A stretch of DNA of 64,000 nt from Aquisalimonas lutea (lineage in GTDB: Bacteria > Pseudomonadota > Gammaproteobacteria > Nitrococcales > Aquisalimonadaceae): contig NZ_JAUFPK010000006.1 in assembly GCF_030409225.1 (NCBI RefSeq), positions 62,001-126,000 on the forward strand, given 5' to 3'. Every line of letters starts with the position of its first letter. Within the stretch, counting starts at the first letter, position 1. The notes beneath the pieces were generated by a model, which searched no databases, was not told the DNA's origin, and saw nothing but the letters and a program-made list of their open reading frames with translations. This document shows positions 57,990 to 64,000 of the stretch, piece after piece. Both the position numbers and the translations under genes were made by a program.

Positions 57990-58312
57990 TTGATCGTGCT
58001 GTGTGCCTGCTTCGGCGTGGCATTGGCTTGGGTGATAATGAACCGGTTGCTTCACCACCAGAGCTTGGATCTCTGGGTGATGATTGGCTTACTGTGTGTT
58101 GTTGGATTCGTGCTGACATGGTTTCTGTTTTGGGGAACGGCTGTCGCACTAGCCGTTGGGATGCCGTTGTCGGTAACGGTTGCGACTTCACTGCTAGGAA
58201 AACCAGGTGCTGAGCAAGGTCTCGAAGGGATCTTTTCATCGTGCTATCGATGTTCTTTGTGCCTAGTGTTACGGCAAGCCTGGTCATTAAGTTTGTTGCG
58301 GGACGCATTTAA
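57990..58312 (+). pseudogene. Frameshifted small membrane protein, cassette gene
   Basis: From TTG at 57990 the frame encodes three hydrophobic segments (for example MIVLCACFGVALAWVIMN, WVMIGLLCVVGFVLTWFLFW) up to about 58225. It then continues in low-complexity Cys/Arg sequence. In the +2 frame, LFIVLSMFFVPSVTASLVIK and VAGRI follow, with a TAA at 58310–58312 inside the next ATTTAAC. The hydrophobic pattern switches frame near 58225–58240, so a single indel has probably broken the gene, or there is a sequencing error. Confidence 0.55.
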
Positions 58313-58405
58313 CTATTGGTTGTACTACGCTCCGGGCCTCACGGCCCTACACCGGACGCCTATTACGCTGCGCTGCGTGGGGGTCGCTAAACAAAAGCGT
58401 TCGGC
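58307..58405 (+). other. attC site 2 (degenerate core)
   Basis: ATTTAAC (58307–58313, perfect RYYYAAC) pairs with GTTCGGC (58399–58405), one base off GTTRRRY. The arms AACTATTGGTTGTACTACG and CGCTAAACAAAAGCGTT align as an imperfect palindrome around a GGGCC/GGCCC centre. Length is 99 bases. Confidence 0.6.
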
Positions 58406-58431
58406 GTCACCACACCGTGCAAGGAGGAAAT

Positions 58432-58806
58432 ATGGCCGAGTTTAAGCAGGTACGTAGTGTGCTGGCGGTGAAGGATCTGGCGGCCTCGGTGGCCTTCTAC
58501 CGGGACAAGCTCGGATTTGCCGTCGATTTCGAGGTCGACGGATGGTGCTTCCTCTCCCGGGATGACTTCCGGGTGATGTTGGGCCACTGCCCGGACGAGG
58601 TGCCGGCCAGCCAGATCAACGACCACTCATACTTCGCCTACGTCGGGGTCAGCGGCATCGATGACCTCCACCAGGAGTTCAAGGCGCGCGGCGTGGGGCA
58701 GCTTCCAGACCCGGAGAGCAAGCCGTGGGGAATGCGGGAGTTCGTGGTCACCACTCCAGACGGGCATCGCATCATGTTCGGGCAGGAACTTGAGCCCTTG
58801 CAGTGA
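58432..58806 (+). CDS. VOC-family (glyoxalase/bleomycin-resistance-like) protein, cassette gene
   Basis: A 124-residue VOC protein. It begins with the family's beta-strand pattern VRSVLAVKDLAASVAFYRDKLGF and ends with GMREFVVTTPDGHRIMFGQEL; the Glu in MREFV and a Glu in FGQE are likely metal or structural ligands. Both VOC half-modules are present. Function can be glyoxalase, dioxygenase or drug-binding; none is shown. The ATG at 58432 has AAGGAGG upstream; an earlier in-frame GTG (58417) lacks this. Cassette arrays often carry such genes. Confidence 0.8.
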   Translation: MAEFKQVRSVLAVKDLAASVAFYRDKLGFAVDFEVDGWCFLSRDDFRVMLGHCPDEVPASQINDHSYFAYVGVSGIDDLHQEFKARGVGQLPDPESKPWGMREFVVTTPDGHRIMFGQELEPLQ

Positions 58807-59088
58807 GGGGTTGCTCTTGGCGAGTTTGCCGAACGACGGCTTCAACAAATCTATTGGAAGGGCCAATCAGGCCGTGAAAATGGCTATTGGATCCATCGGA
58901 TCGGGACGGGGTTTGTTGAGAAACCGGGGAGCTACATTTACGCCAAGGAAACGTGCCCGGAGCGTTGAGGCCCCAGTTTATATTGGCCAAACGTCGAAGC
59001 TGAAACGCCCGGTGGTGGACCCATAATGAGGAAGAGTGCGCGCCGCAATGGCGGCGACACACATTGGGCGGATGAGGGAGTTAGGTAA
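58807..59088 (+). pseudogene. Remnant ORF after the VOC gene
   Basis: The frame directly after the VOC stop encodes a protein-like stretch (GEFAERRLQQIYWKGQSGRE, then GYWIHRIGTGFVEKPG). It is cut by a TGA at 58966–58968 and continues in the same frame as WPNVEAETPGGGPIMRK to about 59088. No start codon or ribosome site is visible. It looks like a decayed cassette gene of unknown family. Confidence 0.4.
59080..59086 (+). other. Possible attC core before the CYTH gene
   Basis: GTTAGGT is a perfect GTTRRRY, six bases before the CYTH GTG start at 59092. The 5′ partner is unclear (CCATAAT near 59016 is the best candidate), so only the core is claimed. Confidence 0.35.
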
Positions 59089-59091
59089 TCA

Positions 59092-59646
59092 GTGGCACGT
59101 AATATCGAGATCAAAGCGCGCTCCAGGGATATCGAATCGCAGAGGCGCGTCGCCGCCCGCCTCGCGGATAGCCCACCCATGCTGATCGATCAGGAGGACA
59201 CGTTTTTCCATGTACCGCATGGACGGCTTAAGCTCCGCGAGTTCGGCGACGGCACAGGCGAGTTGATCGAGTATGACCGGTCGGATTCAGCTGGGCCTAA
59301 GCAATCAACCTATATCCGTTGCCCTGCAAGCGAGCCTCATTCCCTCAAGGCGGCGTTGGCGGCCGCGCTTGGCGTTCGTGCGGTGGTCAAGAAGAGGCGT
59401 ACCCTGTTTGTTGCAGGTCAAGCACGAATTCACCTGGACGAGGTGGTCGGGTTTGGCTGGTTCATCGAGCTTGAGATCGTGCTCCGGCCAGAGCATAGCG
59501 GGACGGAGGGTCAGGTGATTGCGGACAGGTTGATGTCAGAGCTGGGCATTGAGTCGTCGGATTTGGTCGCTGGCGCGTATGCGGATCTGCTGGCGAACGA
59601 AGAGCCCGACAATTGCGTGGAGCCGACGGCCAACAGCTGCGGCTAA
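59092..59646 (+). CDS. CYTH-domain protein, cassette gene
   Basis: A 184-residue CYTH/thiamine-triphosphatase-like protein. It has the family's N-terminal ExExK-type motif in MARNIEIKARSRD, a central 'LKLREFGDGTGELIEYDR', and C-terminal 'FIELEIVLRPE' acidic residues for metal binding. CYTH enzymes hydrolyse triphosphates or cyclise ATP (class IV cyclase); this one's activity is unknown. The start is GTG at 59092, six bases after a GTTAGGT core. Its stop lies inside attC site 4. A truncated second copy is at 63.7 kb. Confidence 0.75.
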   Translation: MARNIEIKARSRDIESQRRVAARLADSPPMLIDQEDTFFHVPHGRLKLREFGDGTGELIEYDRSDSAGPKQSTYIRCPASEPHSLKAALAAALGVRAVVKKRRTLFVAGQARIHLDEVVGFGWFIELEIVLRPEHSGTEGQVIADRLMSELGIESSDLVAGAYADLLANEEPDNCVEPTANSCG

Positions 59647-59661
59647 CGCTTGGCGTTGGGC
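59604..59661 (+). other. attC site 4 (after the CYTH gene)
   Basis: GCCCGAC (59604–59610, one base off RYYYAAC) and GTTGGGC (59655–59661, perfect GTTRRRY) bound a 58-base palindrome. The arm GTGGAGCCGAC pairs with GCGGCTAACGC with one bulge. It overlaps the last 14 codons and the stop of the CYTH gene. Confidence 0.75.
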
Positions 59662-59684
59662 GGCTCATCGAGAGGATTTGGAGA

Positions 59685-60320
59685 ATGGGCAAGTTGACTA
59701 TCTGGACCTATGACTGGGTGCCCGAAGGTCCGCGCGGATTTGTGCGGGATCTGAGGTTGAGATGGGCGTGCGAGGAAGCGGAGCTCCCTTACGCTGTGCA
59801 AACGGTCCCGTTTGATGGCCGCGAGACCAATCATCTCGCGCGCCAGCCTTTTGGGCAAATTCCGTTCTTGAGTGATGGAGAAGTGGAGATCTTCGAAAGC
59901 GGTGCAGGTCTTCTGCACCTTGCCCGGAAAACAGACAAGCTGATGCCGCCTGATGCCGTTGGAAATGCGCAAACGATGCAATGGGTATTTGCCGCGCTCA
60001 ATTCGATCGAGATTGTCAGCGTACCTTGGTGGTTTCTGACGATCTCTGGCAATGCCGACAATGAGCTTGCAGGATGGATGGGCAGGCGCCTCGATCAGCT
60101 CGAAGATATTCTCAGCAAGCGGGATTGGCTCGCGGCGGATCGGTTCACGGTTGCGGACCTGTTGATGGCTGATGTGTTGCGCGTGCCGAAGGTGCGTGCT
60201 TTCGGCAACCGTACGGCTACGGAAGCCTACGTGGCGCGTGTAACCGACCGCCCGGCGTTCAGGAAGGCTTACGCGGATCAGATGGCGCATTTCGAGTTGG
60301 CCGACGGGATGCGTGCTTGA
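59685..60320 (+). CDS. Glutathione S-transferase-like protein, cassette gene
   Basis: A 211-residue protein with the thioredoxin-like N-terminal half, including LRWACEEAELPYAVQTVPF and the cis-Pro-like FGQIPFLSDGEVEIFESGAG. A helical C-terminal domain contains the LAADRFTVADLLMADVLR signature of GSTs. It may conjugate glutathione to toxic compounds, or be a non-enzymatic relative. The ATG at 59685 lies 24 bases after the attC core. The frame extends upstream through the attC but with no sensible start. Confidence 0.8.
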   Translation: MGKLTIWTYDWVPEGPRGFVRDLRLRWACEEAELPYAVQTVPFDGRETNHLARQPFGQIPFLSDGEVEIFESGAGLLHLARKTDKLMPPDAVGNAQTMQWVFAALNSIEIVSVPWWFLTISGNADNELAGWMGRRLDQLEDILSKRDWLAADRFTVADLLMADVLRVPKVRAFGNRTATEAYVARVTDRPAFRKAYADQMAHFELADGMRA

Positions 60321-60377
60321 TCAACATGCCAGTTACTTTAGCGTTAACTTTTATTGCAGTTACAGGAGGAAATGGGT

Positions 60378-61163
60378 ATGAAGATGGATTCTCAAGATTT
60401 TGTCACCATGAAGGGCTCTAAGCCCATTCCCATGCTGACCGCATATACGTGTCCGGTTGCCAGAAGTATCGAAGAAGCCGGGGTGCCGGTGATTCTTGTC
60501 GGTGATACCGTCGGAATGGTCGAGATGGGCTTTGACAGCACGCGTGATGTCACCATCGAGCACATGGAATACCACGTAGGTGCTGTGCGACGTGGAGCAC
60601 AAAATACTCACATCATTGGTGATCTACCCTACGGCACGGATGTCGATCCCGAAACCGCTTTAATAAATGCTCAACGGCTAATCCGAGCCGGCGCGGACAG
60701 CGTGAAACTGGAAGGACCTAACGACCAGGTAATACGGTATCTGGTAGATTACAATATTCCTGTAGTGGGCCATGCTGGTTTGCTTCCTCAGACAGCCAAG
60801 AACTTCAAGCAGATTGGTCGGACCGGCGAGGAGGCAAGTAAAATCATGAATGAAGCGCAAACGATACAGAATGCTGGCGCGTTCATGGTTGTGCTTGAGC
60901 ATATCCCCTATTCACTTGCGGACGAAATTACCAAGGCTTTATCAGTTCCAACCATAGGTATCGGTGCTGGGCCAGACTGTGATGGGCAAGTCCTGGTGAT
61001 CAACGACGCACTCGGACTCGGTGACTATTGGCCCCCATTTTCAAAGCAGTACGCTTATGTCAGTAAAACCGTTCTAGAGGTTGCAACGGATTTTTCCGAG
61101 GAAGTAGAGTCGAGAAAATTTCCGAACAATATCATCCAGTTCACTGGCACCGACAGAAGTTAA
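60378..61163 (+). CDS. panB: 3-methyl-2-oxobutanoate hydroxymethyltransferase (PanB), cassette gene
   Basis: A 261-residue PanB. Residues for metal and catalysis are kept: Asp in VILVGDTVGM, Asp in IIGDLPYG, Lys/Glu in SVKLEGPN and Glu in VVLEHIP. The family's HLGLTPQS reads HAGLLPQT. The enzyme makes ketopantoate, the first step to pantothenate. The ATG at 60378 has AGGAGG eight bases upstream. It lies in an attC-flanked cassette, so it is probably an acquired extra copy; a genomic panB elsewhere is expected. The codon use is clearly lower GC. Confidence 0.85.
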   Translation: MKMDSQDFVTMKGSKPIPMLTAYTCPVARSIEEAGVPVILVGDTVGMVEMGFDSTRDVTIEHMEYHVGAVRRGAQNTHIIGDLPYGTDVDPETALINAQRLIRAGADSVKLEGPNDQVIRYLVDYNIPVVGHAGLLPQTAKNFKQIGRTGEEASKIMNEAQTIQNAGAFMVVLEHIPYSLADEITKALSVPTIGIGAGPDCDGQVLVINDALGLGDYWPPFSKQYAYVSKTVLEVATDFSEEVESRKFPNNIIQFTGTDRS

Positions 61164-61229
61164 CAGTGGGGTAAACAGGACGCCAGGTACGGCTTGCCCC
61201 GTCGGCGCTCATTACCACTGGCGTTAGGC
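61158..61229 (+). other. attC site 5 (after panB)
   Basis: AGTTAAC (61158–61164, one base off) and GTTAGGC (61223–61229, perfect) bound a 72-base imperfect palindrome. The arms TAACAGTGGGGTAAACAGG and CATTACCACTGGCGTTA pair. The panB stop lies inside the left end. Confidence 0.75.
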
Positions 61230-61256
61230 GGCAGATATTCGATGCCACGGATTCTA

Positions 61257-62120
61257 ATGAATGGAGATCAAGTGAATACTTTCCAAGATGGTTCGACGGA
61301 TCAGAACATCGTTTGGAATGGGTTGGGCGGACAGGGCTGGGTTGAGGCCCAAGCCTTGCTCGACCATGCCTTCAAGCCACAAGAAGACCTGTTGGTCGAT
61401 GCAGTCTGGGAAGCGTCAGCGAGGCGCGTTCTGGATGTAGGCTGCGGCACGGGCGCCACAACAGTCGCTGTGGCACTACGTTTGGGTGTGGGCAGTAGCT
61501 CCCTCGGCATCGATATTTCGGAGGCGATGATTGAAGCTGCACGTACCCGTGCTGAGCGGGATTGTGTGGCTGCGAGGTTCATTTGCTCCGATGCGCAGAC
61601 GTACGTATTCGATCCCGCTAGCGTCGACATGATTATCTCGCGCTTCGGCGTCATGTTCTTCGACGATCCAGTCCAGGCCTTCTCGAACTTGCGCAGTGCC
61701 GCTTCCGCCAGTGCCGAACTCCGCTGCATTGCGTGGCGCGGCCCTGAGGAGAACCTCTTCATGACGACTGCTGAGAAGGCTGCTGAACCGCTTCTGCCAG
61801 GCGTTTCCCGACGGGTACCGGATGAGCCCGGGCAGTTCGGGTTTGCGGACCAGGATCGGGTTCGTGACATTCTGACGCAGAGCGAATGGCGCGGAATCAG
61901 CATTGCGCCGATTGATGTACCCTGCACGTTTCCGGCATCGGAATTGGAACTATATCTGCGTCGGCTAGGACCAGTAGGCCGGGCGCTACAAGGGGCGGAT
62001 GATGAGACCCGTGCCAAGGTTGTTGAAATGGTCCGGCCCTCCTTTGACCCGTACATACACGGCGTTGAAGTCCGGTTCACCGCCGCTTGCTGGATGATCT
62101 GTGCGCGTGCAGGCGCATAA
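61257..62120 (+). CDS. SAM-dependent methyltransferase, cassette gene
   Basis: A 287-residue class I methyltransferase with motif I RVLDVGCGTGATTV and a motif II/III-like 'SVDMIISRFGVMFFDD'. The substrate is unknown; small-molecule methylation is common for cassette-borne relatives. ATG at 61257 is used; GTG at 61272, with GGAG upstream, is a fair alternative and ATG at 61242 is in frame as well. The stop overlaps attC site 6. Confidence 0.75.
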   Translation: MNGDQVNTFQDGSTDQNIVWNGLGGQGWVEAQALLDHAFKPQEDLLVDAVWEASARRVLDVGCGTGATTVAVALRLGVGSSSLGIDISEAMIEAARTRAERDCVAARFICSDAQTYVFDPASVDMIISRFGVMFFDDPVQAFSNLRSAASASAELRCIAWRGPEENLFMTTAEKAAEPLLPGVSRRVPDEPGQFGFADQDRVRDILTQSEWRGISIAPIDVPCTFPASELELYLRRLGPVGRALQGADDETRAKVVEMVRPSFDPYIHGVEVRFTAACWMICARAGA

Positions 62121-62193
62121 CCAAGGGAACGGAGACGGATTGCTTGCACTGCGCTTCGCTTCGTTCTGGCAACCGGTATTCCTCTCGTTAGGC
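62115..62193 (+). other. attC site 6 (after the methyltransferase)
   Basis: GCATAAC (62115–62121, one base off) and GTTAGGC (62187–62193, perfect) bound a 79-base imperfect palindrome. The arms TAACCAAGGGAACGGAGACGG and CCGGTATTCCTCTCGTTA pair. The methyltransferase stop is inside. Confidence 0.75.
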
Positions 62194-62216
62194 GAACATC
62201 GCATTAAGGAGAAGAC

Positions 62217-62561
62217 ATGAAAGTTCATTATCTTGAAATTGTGTCTCATGACGTAGATGCCGTATGTCGAGGTTACGAAGAGACACACAGCGTCCGTTTT
62301 GGCGATCAGGAAAATCTCCTCGGAGGAGCGAGAACCTGTGAATTGCCTGATGGTTCTATCATTGGAGTGAGGAGCCCTTTACGGGAAGATGAAGATCCAG
62401 TGGTCCGGCCCTATTGGCTTGTAGAGGACATAGACGCGGCCCTGGCCGCAGTTGAATCCCAGGGCGCGCAGGTTGCTATGTCTCCAACCGAAATTCCCGG
62501 GAAGGGCAAATTCGCAATATATTTTCTCGGCTCAAACCAGCATGGACTTTGGCAGCTCTGA
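62217..62561 (+). CDS. Small VOC-like protein, cassette gene
   Basis: A 114-residue protein with VOC-type halves: MKVHYLEIVSHDVDAVCRGY at the start and WLVEDIDAALAAVESQGAQV in the second half. The usual metal-ligand His and Glu pattern is incomplete (HY near the start, no clear C-terminal Glu), so it may bind but not catalyse. It is unlike the VOC gene at 58.4 kb. The ATG at 62217 has TAAGGAG upstream. It is followed 10 bases later by attC site 7. Confidence 0.7.
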   Translation: MKVHYLEIVSHDVDAVCRGYEETHSVRFGDQENLLGGARTCELPDGSIIGVRSPLREDEDPVVRPYWLVEDIDAALAAVESQGAQVAMSPTEIPGKGKFAIYFLGSNQHGLWQL

Positions 62562-62570
62562 GTTCATTCT

Positions 62571-62651
62571 GCCCAACCAGCTCACCATGAACCGGATGTC
62601 AAAACCTCCGCGTCGCTTCGGTTTTTCTGCCGGAGATGACAGGCGTTATAC
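62571..62651 (+). other. attC site 7
   Basis: GCCCAAC (62571–62577, perfect RYYYAAC) and GTTATAC (62645–62651, one base off GTTRRRY) bound an 81-base palindrome; CCGGA and CCGGAGATGACAGGCG arms pair around a T-rich loop. The next gene's ATG follows 5 bases later. Confidence 0.7.
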
Positions 62652-62655
62652 TATC

Positions 62656-62952
62656 ATGAAACTGAAAGGGTTTTTGTACATAGGAATAGCTCTTTGTCTG
62701 TATGGGTTGTATCTACAGCTCACATATCTGTGGGACTTCTTCTCGTATCCTGACAGCCCGGTTCGACACGAATACCTTATAGGCATATTCCTGGTCGGAT
62801 TTTACTGGGCTGTCGCCTGGGTTGGATTATTATTGTTTGCCAATTTAAAGAAAGAGTGGTTTTCGATTTTGGAGCGATCGATTGCCAACGTATCAGGTGC
62901 ATGTGTCGGGATAGCGTTTCTTGTTTCTGTCGTGTTGGATTTCTCTACTTAG
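62656..62952 (+). CDS. Small membrane protein, cassette gene
   Basis: A 98-residue protein with three hydrophobic segments (about residues 4–24, 42–63 and 77–95) and charged loops (DFFSYPDSPVRHE). No family is recognised. The frame is open far upstream, but the ATG at 62656 follows attC site 7 and gives a typical N-terminus. It has low GC. A perfect GTTGAGC core (62954–62960) begins just after its stop, although a convincing left arm of an attC is not seen. Confidence 0.6.
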   Translation: MKLKGFLYIGIALCLYGLYLQLTYLWDFFSYPDSPVRHEYLIGIFLVGFYWAVAWVGLLLFANLKKEWFSILERSIANVSGACVGIAFLVSVVLDFST

Positions 62953-62974
62953 CGTTGAGCTGAAAGGAACCATA

Positions 62975-63121
62975 TTGACACAACAATCGAACAAAGGGGG
63001 TATAGTCCGACGCTTGGATTTTTTCTATCCTTGTTGTTCTTGTGACGCAGCGCGGCTGTACCGTCACGTGAAGAGGAACTACTATGACAAAAACAGGTCA
63101 CTGGCGGTGACGCCGGTATAA
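62975..63121 (+). CDS. Tiny cysteine-rich cassette ORF (48 codons)
   Basis: A TTG start with AAAGGA upstream would give a 48-residue protein (MTQQSNKGGIVRRLDFFY, then PCCSCDAARLYRH). The TAA stop falls at 63119–63121 in the left end of the next palindrome, the cassette pattern. It has no known family. Coding is plausible, not established. Confidence 0.35.
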   Translation: MTQQSNKGGIVRRLDFFYPCCSCDAARLYRHVKRNYYDKNRSLAVTPV

Positions 63122-63176
63122 GTGGCTGCCTGTAATCGGGAACGACGGGCGGCCCGCATCTGCTTAACCGTTACAT
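63116..63176 (+). other. Degenerate attC-like palindrome
   Basis: GTATAAG (63116–63122) and GTTACAT (63170–63176, one base off GTTRRRY) bound an imperfect palindrome, with CTGTAATCGGG and CCCGCATCTG as the paired arms. Neither end box is perfect, so the site may be decayed. Confidence 0.4.
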
Positions 63177-63184
63177 GGAATACT

Positions 63185-63601
63185 ATGATCGATATCGAGT
63201 TTGAAAAGCCGCAATCCGTAACGTGTGACTGTTGTGGAAACTGTGCGACAAAGTTGGTTCGATATGTTTTCAAGGATGGCTTCGCTTACGCTGTTTATCT
63301 GGCGTCCTTTACACCTGATCATTACGATAAGGTCGTTCATGCTGTGGTGGGGTTGGGAAAATGGGGTGAAGATGCTCCGGCAACAGAGCGTACGGCGTTT
63401 GCGATAAGGATCTGGAACGACAACAACCAGTGGGCTGTGTCGGTTCTTGATAGAGATGACTCTCCTTGGGGCAGTGTAGAGTTTCTGGGGCGAATCCTCG
63501 ACCGAGAAGAGGCGGTCTCACACCCATGGATTTCCGAAGTTTTTCACATAACCGATCATATGGTCGCCAAAGATCAGCCGATCATCGAGTACTTCGAGTG
63601 A
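63185..63601 (+). CDS. Unknown cassette protein with a CxxC motif
   Basis: A 138-residue acidic protein with CDCCGNC near residue 14, suggesting metal binding or a redox pair, followed by an alpha/beta-like body (AYAVYLASFTPDHYDKVVHA, WGEDAPATERTAFAIRIWND). I recognise no family. The frame is open upstream of ATG 63185, which is chosen because it follows the palindrome end. The protein is typical of genes found only in cassettes. Confidence 0.6.
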   Translation: MIDIEFEKPQSVTCDCCGNCATKLVRYVFKDGFAYAVYLASFTPDHYDKVVHAVVGLGKWGEDAPATERTAFAIRIWNDNNQWAVSVLDRDDSPWGSVEFLGRILDREEAVSHPWISEVFHITDHMVAKDQPIIEYFE

Positions 63602-63727
63602 TTCCGCGTAAAAACTGAATCAAGCCGACTGATTCTTCACGAAGTTTTCCGTACATTTGGTGTAAAACGGTGGCGCCACATGGACCTGGTCCATCTCTGA
63701 AGGAGCATGGGGGTTGCCTGAGTTCTA

Positions 63728-64000
63728 GTGACGGGGCTGCACGCTGTTTTTGTAGAGCAGGCAAGAATCCGTCCGGATGAAGTAGCAGGGCTGGGGCAGT
63801 TCATTGAGCTTGAGGTTGTGCTCCGGTCGGAACACGCCGGAGTGGACGGGCGCATGATCGCGGACAGGCCGATGTCAGAGCCTGGCATCGAGCCGTCGGG
63901 CGTGGTCGCTGGGGTGTACGTCGATTCGGTCAGCGAAGAGCCCAACAACGACTTGGTGGAGCCGACGGCCTGGCGGCCCCGGTTTGTGCTGAGCGCTACG
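63728..64000 (+). pseudogene. Truncated second copy of the CYTH cassette gene (runs off the window)
   Basis: From GTG at 63728 the frame encodes the C-terminal third of the CYTH protein (QARIRPDEVAGLGQFIELE, EVVLRSEHAG, ADRPMSEPGIEPSGVVAG). It matches the 59.4–59.6 kb gene at nucleotide and protein level, with many substitutions. The N-terminal two-thirds, including the ExExK motif, is absent: an in-frame TGA precedes at 63719–63721. It stays open to the window end. It is a diverged remnant or a fused piece. Confidence 0.7.
63940..64000 (+). other. Partial attC after the truncated CYTH copy
   Basis: GCCCAAC (63940–63946, perfect RYYYAAC) begins the same arm as attC site 4 (GTGGAGCCGACGGCC). 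The right end and core lie beyond the window. Confidence 0.55.

Noticed and set aside
60316-60349. An attC between the GST gene and panB
   Set aside because: GATCAAC and GTTAACT are only about 30 bases apart and neither is a perfect box. At most a decayed site.
62975-63006. TTGACA and TATAGT as a promoter
   Set aside because: The spacer is 20 bases, too long for a good sigma-70 promoter, and the region also fits the start of a small ORF.

Overview
The window is a 64 kb piece of a GC-rich gammaproteobacterial chromosome. The most likely source is a halophilic or haloalkaliphilic member of the Ectothiorhodospiraceae/Halorhodospiraceae type. This is inferred from three things: the tRNA–tig–clpPX–lon–hupB–ppiD backbone, the acidic proteins with a BCCT osmolyte transporter, and an archaeal-type RNA ligase next to a HARP-like PIN protein (a protein family known from Halorhodospira).

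Layout. 1–0.7 kb: end of a CoxE/VWA-like gene and a MocA-like nucleotidyltransferase. 0.8–1.5 kb: five tRNAs (Pro, Arg, His, Lys, Leu). 1.6–11.5 kb: the protein quality-control block tig, clpP, clpX, lon, hupB, then tRNA-Val and tRNA-Asp, ppiD and convergent fabI. 11.8–28.3 kb: der, a META lipoprotein, exonuclease, rhomboid protease, exported MsrB, thioesterase, CDF metal transporter, RNA ligase with HARP-like PIN protein, a FadJ-like protein with altered catalytic residues, UspA, a CNMP/CBS/DUF294 protein with an exonuclease, and a BCCT transporter. 28.5–38 kb: purU, an RND pump operon ending in a SulP transporter, metY and an alpha/beta hydrolase.

38–57 kb is a nitrate-respiration island. 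It holds two CRP/FNR regulators (one FNR-like with iron–sulfur cysteines, one DNR-like), mobB, SirB2, narXL, narK1, narK2, narGHJI, a PpiC foldase, a small nar-linked protein and moeA. The narX–narK1 intergenic region carries a 7-2-7 NarL palindrome and a perfect FNR box, so low oxygen and nitrate probably jointly control the island. Two unlisted short ORFs bridge narK2–narG and narG–narH, with 4-base ATGA overlaps at both ends. Clusters of short palindromic REP-like repeats lie in and around this region and end at 57.0 kb.

From about 57.6 kb to the end the character changes: lower GC, small unrelated genes all on the + strand, each followed by an imperfect palindrome ending in GTTRRRY. This is an integron-type gene-cassette array without a visible integrase (a CALIN). 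Its cargo is small membrane proteins, two VOC proteins, a CYTH protein and a second truncated CYTH copy, a GST-like protein, PanB, a SAM methyltransferase and unknown proteins.
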